This document shows positions 1 to 4,787 of a stretch of DNA of 6,830 nucleotides, piece by piece. Source of the stretch: Bacteroides sp. CAG:1060 (GTDB taxonomy: Bacteria; Bacteroidota; Bacteroidia; Bacteroidales; UBA932); assembly GCA_000432655.1 (NCBI GenBank), contig HF986344.1:1-6830 (forward strand), in the 5' to 3' direction. Position numbers and translations under genes: made by a program. Below the pieces are notes generated by a model. It searched no databases. It was not told the DNA's origin and saw nothing but the letters and a program-made list of their open reading frames with translations. How positions within the stretch are numbered: the first letter of the stretch is position 1; each line of letters begins with the position of its first letter.

Positions 1-15
1 GAAAACATTAAACGA

Positions 16-46
16 CAATCCCTAAATTAAGGATTGCGCAATTTTT
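16..46 (+). terminator. Probable intrinsic terminator of a gene upstream of the window
   Basis: CAATCC at 16-21 pairs with GGATTG at 31-36, and one or two further pairs can form inside the loop. A run of five T follows at 42-46 after a short CGCAA spacer. A stem plus U-tract on the plus strand suggests that it ends transcription of a plus-strand gene lying left of the window. The stem is short, so this is a moderate call. Confidence 0.42.
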
Positions 47-147
47 ACTTGGGCTCTATCTTGGCACAAGGAGAAAATATCTTTGCAACGTGACATTAAT
101 GAAAAATATTTATGAGTTATGAGAATGATTGCTTCAACTAATTTATT

Positions 148-155
148 TAGATTTG
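148..155 (+). promoter_or_regulatory. Candidate Bacteroidetes -7 promoter box for the 198-1555 cassette
   Basis: TAGATTTG at 148-155 matches the Bacteroidetes -7 consensus TAnnTTTG exactly. It would place the transcription start near 162 and give a leader of about 36 nt before the ATG at 198. The -33 TTTG element is not clearly present at the expected spacing. An alternative is TTTG at 82-85 followed 21 nt later by TATTTATG at 107-114, which has a good -33 box but one mismatch in -7. Either could drive the operon. Confidence 0.38.
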
Positions 156-197
156 TAAGTGGATAAAATATAGTGGCACAATAACGAGTCTTATCAT

Positions 198-1136
198 ATG
201 GCAGAAAAATCTTATCTTATAAAAGTACCTGTTTTTACAACAAGTTCTTTTGAATGTACAGAGGACGATATCTTTGGATGCACTTATCAAACTATGATTG
301 ATGATATTAAAAGTATTATAGATGGTAAGTTTAAGCCAATACATTCAAACAATAGGAATAAAACCAAGACTTCTGTTATAAGTAATGTGGAATATTCCGA
401 GAAAACTATTAGTGATCGCCCATGTCTTCTGATTAAAATCGCTGCTTTCAGCACAAATATCAATGATGGATATTTTGAAGACGGTCAGAAGTATGCCATT
501 GGTAAAACAAGTAAAATTGGTACCGATAACAATTACGTGCTACTATATCCAATTATAAATGGTGGTGCGCATAATTCAAAAGAATGTTTCTTCCTTGTGC
601 TTGTTTATGAAGATCCTTATAAAGATTCTGGAAGTGTTAGCCGTCTTGCAAGATTATTGGTTAATAAAACCTTAAACCACCCTATTCAGAACATTAAGAC
701 TGATTTAGTCCTTAAAGAACTGAAAAGTATTGGCAATATACCAGAACTCCAGGTGAAGTATACAGGTATCTCTTTCGATGAGGATGATATAGATATACAA
801 TATAAGCCATACCTTACAAAGACTCAGCTTCAAAAGGCCAAAGAAAACACATTTAAGGATGTGCCTTTCAACCTTATAGAAGATTTGGTTAATGAAGAAC
901 TTGACACCTCGCAGTATCAAAAACAAAGATTTTGCTTCATACAGGGGAAAAAGGAATACAGGATAACAAAACAAATGATTGATGAAGCTCAGTTGGAGTT
1001 TCAAGAGACAGCAGAAAAAGTATTTAACGCCTCTACAGCAATTAGTCAGACAGAACTTGAACAAAAGGTTTATAACGAGGACTTTATAATTGGAGAAACT
1101 GAGCGGCGTTTTAACGAACTATTTATCAAATGGTGA
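198..1136 (+). CDS. Hypothetical protein, 312 aa, first gene of a two-gene AT-rich cassette
   Basis: I do not recognise this family. The ATG at 198 begins MAEKSYLIKVPVFTT, and the frame runs to TGA at 1134-1136. The protein has no signal peptide or membrane helix and appears cytosolic. The first 160 residues look like mixed alpha/beta structure, with hydrophobic strand-like stretches (PCLLIKIAAF, NNYVLLYPII, CFFLVLVYEDP). The second half is charged, with KTQLQKAKENTFKDVPFNLIEDL at roughly 210-235 and a strongly helical, glutamate-rich C-terminus (DEAQLEFQETAEKVF onwards), possibly coiled-coil. No Walker, HNH, PD-(D/E)XK, TIR or helicase motif was seen. Only 8 bp separate its stop from the likely ATG of the next gene, a small membrane protein, so the two are probably cotranslated and may act together. 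Its A/T content is much higher than that of the minus-strand genes, which suggests horizontal acquisition. A sensor or regulator role is an inference from the architecture only. Confidence 0.85.
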   Translation: MAEKSYLIKVPVFTTSSFECTEDDIFGCTYQTMIDDIKSIIDGKFKPIHSNNRNKTKTSVISNVEYSEKTISDRPCLLIKIAAFSTNINDGYFEDGQKYAIGKTSKIGTDNNYVLLYPIINGGAHNSKECFFLVLVYEDPYKDSGSVSRLARLLVNKTLNHPIQNIKTDLVLKELKSIGNIPELQVKYTGISFDEDDIDIQYKPYLTKTQLQKAKENTFKDVPFNLIEDLVNEELDTSQYQKQRFCFIQGKKEYRITKQMIDEAQLEFQETAEKVFNASTAISQTELEQKVYNEDFIIGETERRFNELFIKW

Positions 1137-1144
1137 GGTTTAAT

Positions 1145-1555
1145 ATGTCGGAAATTTTGATTAAAGAGGGCTTAACTAATATTTGGACGTTTCATCTTAC
1201 GTCCGCTAGTGTTTTGATTACCATTATAACGGTATTGTATTCTTTTGTCTTGAACAAAAGAGAACAGTTGATTTTCTATATCAATGAGAGTAAGACTCTA
1301 AAGAATCCGAATGTAAGCAGAAAGAGGCATCTTCATCAGAAGTATATTTCAAAAGTAAAACAAATTATTTCTTTTTGCTTTTCCCTTCTTGTTGTATCTA
1401 TATTGGTTTGTGCCACTTCAATACTAACAATTAGGATACATATCAATGAAATTATATACTATATCTTATTAGGAGTAACAGTGATATGGCTTATTTTAGC
1501 TGCTGTTTTAGCTATCATGTTAACTATCCAATACAAGAAAGATACTAAAGTATAA
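1145..1555 (+). CDS. Small multi-helix membrane protein, 136 aa, partner of the upstream gene
   Basis: This is an unrecognised integral membrane protein. Three hydrophobic segments are visible: residues about 15-36 (SASVLITIITVLYSFVL), about 70-95 (IISFCFSLLVVSILVCATSIL) and about 101-128 (YYILLGVTVIWLILAAVLAI). Between the first two lies a basic loop rich in Lys, Arg and His (KTLKNPNVSRKRHLHQKYISKVK), predicted to be cytoplasmic by the positive-inside rule. The C-terminus is short and charged (QYKKDTKV). I chose the ATG at 1145 because GAGGT at 1135-1139 lies 5 nt upstream. An in-frame ATG at 1130 overlaps the previous stop by 7 nt and would add five residues. The tight junction implies translational coupling. 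Small three-helix proteins paired with a soluble partner occur as membrane-perturbing effectors in several bacterial defence and toxin systems, but they also occur as anchors. Which applies here cannot be decided from sequence alone. Confidence 0.78.
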   Translation: MSEILIKEGLTNIWTFHLTSASVLITIITVLYSFVLNKREQLIFYINESKTLKNPNVSRKRHLHQKYISKVKQIISFCFSLLVVSILVCATSILTIRIHINEIIYYILLGVTVIWLILAAVLAIMLTIQYKKDTKV

Positions 1556-1558
1556 ATA

Positions 1559-1590
1559 ATTCCCCTCAAGACCGAAGTCTTGAGGGGAAT
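1559..1590 (+). terminator. Strong intrinsic terminator of the two-gene cassette
   Basis: This is a perfect 14-bp inverted repeat, ATTCCCCTCAAGAC at 1559-1572 and GTCTTGAGGGGAAT at 1577-1590, with a CGAA tetraloop. The sequence GGTTTTGTTG follows. It starts 3 bp after the TAA of the membrane protein gene. The trailing T-tract is short, but the stem is the strongest in the window. Confidence 0.8.
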
Positions 1591-1697
1591 GGTTTTGTTG
1601 GGAAATCGGATGCCTCAAGTGAGGCGGTATGTATGTAAGACTATTCGCCGTCTGGCTGGTCTTCCTGGAGAGTTGCAAGGACAAGCATTTCGCCTGA
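1591..1697. other. Non-coding stretch before the antitoxin remnant
   Basis: There is no convincing gene here. A small perfect hairpin, GCCTC at 1612-1616 with GAGGC at 1621-1625 and an AAGT loop, lies just after the operon terminator. A 33-codon plus-strand frame from the ATG at 1610 to a TGA at 1709 shows no recognisable content. The frame that becomes the antitoxin remnant is stopped by TGA at 1695-1697. The stretch may include decayed 5' antitoxin sequence, but I cannot show that. Confidence 0.4.
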
Positions 1698-1817
1698 CTT
1701 TTCTCCTGTGACAGTATTTACTATGAGATGAGACAGGCTGCTGCGGATGCAGGCATTCAAGATATGTCTCTTGACGAAATCAACGAGGAAATCAGACTTG
1801 CCAGGGAGTCAAAGTAA
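1698..1817 (+). pseudogene. C-terminal remnant of a type II toxin-antitoxin antitoxin
   Basis: The plus-strand frame ending at TAA 1815-1817 reads MRQAAADAGIQDMSLDEIN followed by EEIRLARESK. This is the kind of C-terminus (the DMSLDEINxEIxxAR pattern) that I associate with small Bacteroidales antitoxins encoded next to PIN-domain or similar toxins. The frame is closed upstream by TGA at 1695-1697, and no N-terminal DNA-binding part is visible, so it is a truncated or frameshifted gene. An ATG at 1817-1819 overlaps the stop by one base, as toxin starts often do. It opens only 26 codons (MKAHVVQLSLRHHI onwards, stop 1895-1897) that do not resemble a toxin. The toxin therefore seems deleted right after its start. 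A Met at 1728 could start a 29-residue peptide, but expression is unsupported. Confidence 0.5.
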
Positions 1818-1990
1818 TGAAAGCACACGTCGTTCAACTTTCTTTACGACATCACATAATATGCATATATTTGCATTGCCCATCTCCGTTCTGGTGACGA
1901 CTGCCGAAAATGGGCAAAACTCGTTGGAAAAATTACGGTGGCCATTTGAAAAGCTGCTCGACTGACGGTTGAGATTATTATTCTCTTCCA
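1818..1990. repeat. Possible dispersed intergenic repeat, no intact gene
   Basis: This stretch lies immediately after the broken toxin-antitoxin junction and before the 3' end of the dehydrogenase gene. It is open in several short frames on both strands, for example plus-strand HNMHIFALPISVLVTTAENG and minus-strand NFSNEFCPFSAVVTRTEMGN. No frame has a domain or a start signal. Frames of this kind remind me of small 'hypothetical proteins' recurrently predicted in Bacteroides intergenic regions, which would fit a repeated non-coding element, but I cannot verify that here. ATATGCATAT at 1859-1868 is a perfect palindrome. Confidence 0.25.
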
Positions 1991-2011
1991 TGAAACTATA
2001 GGTTTGTGTTT

Positions 2012-2038
2012 GGTGGCAAAAATCAAAATATCGCCACC
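2012..2038 (-). terminator. Weak terminator-like hairpin at the 3' end of the dehydrogenase gene
   Basis: GGTGGC at 2012-2017 pairs with GCCACC at 2033-2038. The 15-nt loop contains the TGA stop of the dehydrogenase (2023-2025). On the transcribed strand no U-tract follows, so termination is uncertain. The hairpin arrangement around a stop codon resembles that at 3086-3122. Confidence 0.3.
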
Positions 2039-3054
2039 TTAATCACCCCGTCCAGCTTGTTCTCGAAAACGCGATAAGCCTCTTCGATTTCGCACAATGG
2101 GAAACGATGCGTGATAAGTGGAGTGGTGTCAATCTTTCCTTCTTCAATCAAGCTGAGGACTTCTTCGCAATCGCATCCATCCACACCACCGGTTTTAAAG
2201 CTGAGGTTCTTGCCATACATTTGGGGCAGAGGAAGAATTTGTGCCTGGTCGTATAGTGCGACTACGGCAACTATGGCGTTGGGGCGAGCACACTCCCACG
2301 CCAGTCGGAAGGTATCTGTAGCTCCGGCCACCTCTAGCACTCTATCAGCACCGCTATGGTCGCTATGCTTCAAAACAAACTCCTTACATTCTTCGGGAGT
2401 TGTGAGGAGTACTTCGGGGTAATGCTCTTGCACAAATCGTCTTCTCTCTTCAGATTTTTCACATACAATGATGCGTTTGGGATGCTTCAACATCACGCAA
2501 AGCAAAGTGCAAATGCCCGTTGGGCCCGCTCCAATTATCAGTACAGTGTCGCTTTCTGCAATCTCTGAAATACGAGCTGCCCAAAAGCCTGTGGACAAGA
2601 CATCGCCCACCAACAAAGCCTGTTCATCGGAAACACTATCTGGAATACGATTCAATCCTTGATTGGCAAGCGGCACACGAACATATTCCGTCTGTCCGCC
2701 ATCGATACGGCATCCTAATGCCCATCCGCCATTGGGGTCAGTACAGTTGTTCACATAACCGTTCTTACAGAAGAAACACTCTCCGCAAAAGGTCTCCACA
2801 TTGACGGTTACCCGGTCACCTGGCTTCACATTAGTGACTTCAGAACCTATTTCTTCAACCACACCCACCATTTCGTGCCCAACGGTGATACCAGGAACAG
2901 CACGAGGGACACTACCGTGCTTAATATGCAGGTCACTGGAACAGATACTTCCCATCGTCACGCGCACAATGGCATCCGTGGGCTCAATCAATACAGGCTT
3001 CGGTTTCTCCACCAAAGCGAACTTTCCTTTTTCGATGTATGTGTATGCTAGCAT
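2023..3054 (-). CDS. Zinc-dependent medium-chain alcohol dehydrogenase, 343 aa
   Basis: This is a cytosolic NAD(P)-dependent zinc oxidoreductase of the MDR superfamily, which interconverts an alcohol or polyol and the corresponding carbonyl. Numbering from MLAYTYIEKG, the GroES-like N-terminal domain carries catalytic zinc ligands C38 (in GSICSSDLH), H60-E61 (in VGHEMVG) and D151 (in GDVLSTGFWAA). The Asp ligand resembles bacterial secondary alcohol dehydrogenases such as those of Clostridium beijerinckii and Thermoanaerobacter. The structural zinc lobe has C90, C93, C96 and C104. The Rossmann fold shows GAGPTG at 175-180. An acidic residue at the end of strand 2 (IIVCEKSEERRRF) favours NAD over NADP, though this is not decisive. 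The length is normal for the family and nothing is missing. The longer frame begins with a TTG three codons upstream; the ATG at 3052-3054 is preferred. The gene lies 66 bp downstream of the ATPase gene, separated from it by a hairpin. The substrate cannot be assigned. Confidence 0.93.
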   Translation of the reverse strand: MLAYTYIEKGKFALVEKPKPVLIEPTDAIVRVTMGSICSSDLHIKHGSVPRAVPGITVGHEMVGVVEEIGSEVTNVKPGDRVTVNVETFCGECFFCKNGYVNNCTDPNGGWALGCRIDGGQTEYVRVPLANQGLNRIPDSVSDEQALLVGDVLSTGFWAARISEIAESDTVLIIGAGPTGICTLLCVMLKHPKRIIVCEKSEERRRFVQEHYPEVLLTTPEECKEFVLKHSDHSGADRVLEVAGATDTFRLAWECARPNAIVAVVALYDQAQILPLPQMYGKNLSFKTGGVDGCDCEEVLSLIEEGKIDTTPLITHRFPLCEIEEAYRVFENKLDGVIKVAIF

Positions 3055-3085
3055 AAATCTCAATAAAACTCTTATTATTCAACAA

Positions 3086-3122
3086 AACGGGGTTGTTTTC
3101 CGTTGAAAATAAACACCCCGTT
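3086..3122 (-). terminator. Intrinsic terminator overlapping the stop codon of the AAA/DUF4143 gene
   Basis: AACGGGGT at 3086-3093 pairs with ACCCCGTT at 3115-3122. Four more pairs (3095-3098 with 3111-3114) form if one T at 3094 is bulged, giving about 12 bp around a 12-nt loop. On the minus strand the stem is followed by TTTTGTTG. The 5' arm includes the last bases of the TAA stop (3121-3123), so the terminator begins inside the coding sequence. It separates the ATPase gene from the dehydrogenase gene. Confidence 0.68.
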
Positions 3123-4479
3123 AGACATCCCCATTCGATAAACCACCTAGATCAACTTTGTATTCTATCGGCGCCGCCGCACCTTTATCCAAGAACATCA
3201 CCATATAGACCGGCACATAAGTAATTCGACCACCAACTGATAGATTGTCATTGTTCAACACCAGTGCTTCCTGGATATCATACTCATCGCAATCCATAAT
3301 GTTGGAGAGGGCACGATGGTAAGTATAATCCTTCCCGGACTTGACCTCGATGGGAAGAATCCTGCCCCCCTGCTCTATGACGAAGTCCAGTTCTCCCCTC
3401 TTCTTGCTGTTGTAGTAATAGGGCTCCAGACCGTGTGCGACAAGTTCCTGCGCCACAACATTCTCATAGATAGAACCGAAGTTGATGTCCTTATCGCCCT
3501 TGATAATCCGCATCTGGATGCCGTTGGCATATTGGGCTGCCAGTAGACCAATGTCGCTGAGGAAGAGCTTGAGAAGGTTGCGGGTGCGAGACAGCAGCAG
3601 AGGGACCTTGGGCTCCTCTACACTATACACTGGTATGGCAGCACCAGCATGCTTCAGCCAGAGGAAGCTGTTCTCATAGCGTTCATACTTAGCATTCTCG
3701 TTGAGGCGCTTGAGGATAAAACGCTTGTTCTTGGCATTGAGTTCCGGCGGAATCAGGTTGAATATCTCCTCGATATACAATTTATTATCCGGATCGTACT
3801 TGGCTATATCCTTCTTATATAGTTGAATAATCTCTTGCTGTACCGCCAACACATCCCGCAAGTTATTACTTTCAAGATACTTGCTGACCGCTGCCGGCAT
3901 GCCCCCTACAATCAGGTAGAGCCGGAACAGTTCAATCATCTTGTTATGGATGAATTCATCGACCGGAATCCTTTTCGTCCAGGCATCTTTTAGCGTGGAA
4001 ATAACATTTTCATTGATTCCCACACAAGTAATGAACTCTTCGAAATCCAACGGAAACATCTCCTTCACGCCCATATAGCCGACAGGGACTGAACGGATAT
4101 CTTTCAATTCCACACCGAGCAGAGAGCCACTCAAAATATAGCGATATGAGCCTTCATCCACCAGAAACTTGATGGAGGTCACAATATTCGGACACTCCTG
4201 AACCTCGTCAAAGAATATCAGCGTGTCCCCTTTTATCATTGGCACATTCGTGATGGTCGACAAACGCATCAGTATGTCGGCGCTTCCCTTAGCATCCTTG
4301 AACAATCCAACGGCATCGGGATTCTCGATGAAGTTGATCTCGATGAAACTCTTGAAAGTCTTGCCGAACTCGCGGATGGAATAGGTCTTTCCGACTTGAC
4401 GTGCACCCGTTATCAGCAATGCATTAGAAGATTTTTGGTAATAATCTTTTAAATAGCTATCTATCTTTCTATTAAGCAT
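3121..4479 (-). CDS. AAA-family ATPase with C-terminal DUF4143 nuclease-like domain, 452 aa
   Basis: This protein belongs to the AAA_14/DUF4143 ATPases, which are abundant and multicopy in Bacteroidales and some other anaerobes; their biological role is not firmly established. Numbering from MLNRKIDSYL, Walker A is GARQVGKT at 25-32 and Walker B is LIFFDEVQ with D91-E92. A sensor-like SGSLLG lies at 117-122. The middle part is helical. The DUF4143 C-terminus carries a restriction-endonuclease-fold signature, D365 (GELDFVIE) followed by E378-V-K380 (PIEVKSGK). This resembles an intact PD-(D/E)XK core, so DNA binding or cleavage is plausible but unproven. Length is typical and the gene appears complete. 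A TTG six codons upstream extends the frame, but the ATG at 4477-4479 is the better start. It appears monocistronic: direct repeats lie upstream at 4516-4562 and a terminator overlaps its stop. A role in defence or mobile-element maintenance is sometimes suspected for such genes; I do not assert it. Confidence 0.92.
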   Translation of the reverse strand: MLNRKIDSYLKDYYQKSSNALLITGARQVGKTYSIREFGKTFKSFIEINFIENPDAVGLFKDAKGSADILMRLSTITNVPMIKGDTLIFFDEVQECPNIVTSIKFLVDEGSYRYILSGSLLGVELKDIRSVPVGYMGVKEMFPLDFEEFITCVGINENVISTLKDAWTKRIPVDEFIHNKMIELFRLYLIVGGMPAAVSKYLESNNLRDVLAVQQEIIQLYKKDIAKYDPDNKLYIEEIFNLIPPELNAKNKRFILKRLNENAKYERYENSFLWLKHAGAAIPVYSVEEPKVPLLLSRTRNLLKLFLSDIGLLAAQYANGIQMRIIKGDKDINFGSIYENVVAQELVAHGLEPYYYNSKKRGELDFVIEQGGRILPIEVKSGKDYTYHRALSNIMDCDEYDIQEALVLNNDNLSVGGRITYVPVYMVMFLDKGAAAPIEYKVDLGGLSNGDV

Positions 4480-4498
4480 ACCACATCTTTTTTCCAAC

Positions 4499-4530
4499 GC
4501 AATTTATGGACAAATTTCCACTTTTCCAAA
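4499..4530 (-). promoter_or_regulatory. Candidate promoter of the AAA/DUF4143 gene
   Basis: On the minus strand, TTTG (complement of 4527-4530) is followed after 20 nt by TAAATTGC (complement of 4499-4506). These correspond to the -33 TTTG and an imperfect -7 TAnnTTTG box of Bacteroidetes. Transcription would start near 4491, about 12 nt before the ATG at 4479. The -33 element is part of the first 15-bp repeat, which is what an autoregulatory operator would look like. The -7 match is only partial. Confidence 0.33.
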
Positions 4531-4562
4531 GGAATTATGAGGATTCCTTCCACTTTTCCAAA
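4516..4562 (-). repeat. Pair of 15-bp direct repeats upstream of the ATPase gene, putative operator
   Basis: TTCCACTTTTCCAAA occurs perfectly at 4516-4530 and again at 4548-4562. On the coding strand of the downstream gene this reads TTTGGAAAAGTGGAA. The start-to-start spacing is 32 bp, about three helical turns, so both copies face the same side of DNA. The 17-bp spacer is bounded by a small inverted repeat, GGAAT with ATTCC. The position directly upstream of the gene suggests protein binding sites, but no cognate regulator is encoded next to it other than the ATPase itself. Confidence 0.6.
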
Positions 4563-4727
4563 AACAATGAAGAAGGCGTGTACCGCGCGCGACACACACG
4601 CTCCACCGGGAGGAAGTCTCCGCTGAAAGAAGGATCGGGATAGTCTGATGTCATCATCGGACGTCCGGGTTTTCAGTTAAAAAATGAAAACCGTCCAAAA
4701 AGAATAAAGATATAAATAATATGAAAT
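4563..4727. other. Intergenic spacer with several short inverted repeats
   Basis: No gene is visible. Possible structures are GCGTGT at 4576-4581 with ACACGC at 4596-4601, the palindrome GGACGTCC at 4659-4666, and a stem of GGTTTTCA at 4668-4675 with TGAAAACC at 4685-4692 around a nine-base A-rich loop. None has a clear terminator T-tract. The GC-rich left half and AT-rich right half differ sharply in composition, so the spacer may be composite. A small structured RNA cannot be excluded. Confidence 0.35.
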
Positions 4728-4770
4728 ATGTCGTCTATTTTGATGTTTTATAAATCAAGATAGACGACAT
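4728..4770 (-). terminator. Long hairpin terminator of the P-type ATPase gene
   Basis: Bases 4728-4744 pair with 4754-4770 over 17 positions, with a single G-T wobble and a 9-nt AT-rich loop. The core is ATGTCGTCTAT with its complement ATAGACGACAT. The hairpin lies 17 bp beyond the TAA of the P-type ATPase on its transcribed strand. It is followed by AT-rich sequence, with T-rich stretches but no immediate long U-tract. Confidence 0.65.
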
Positions 4771-4787
4771 TATTTATTTTATCGTAA

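Noticed and set aside
705..1064. Minus-strand 119-codon frame opposite the first cassette gene
   Set aside because: Its Phe/Cys/Leu-rich composition is the expected complement of a lysine- and glutamate-rich AT-rich gene. The plus-strand frame is longer and coupled to the next gene.
1809..2026. Two minus-strand 60-codon frames as real small genes
   Set aside because: They overlap each other in different frames, show no domain or signal, and one runs into the antitoxin remnant. A non-coding repeat is more likely.
2111..3106. Several plus-strand frames of 64-103 codons across the dehydrogenase gene
   Set aside because: All are shadows of a dehydrogenase with complete zinc-ligand and Rossmann motifs.
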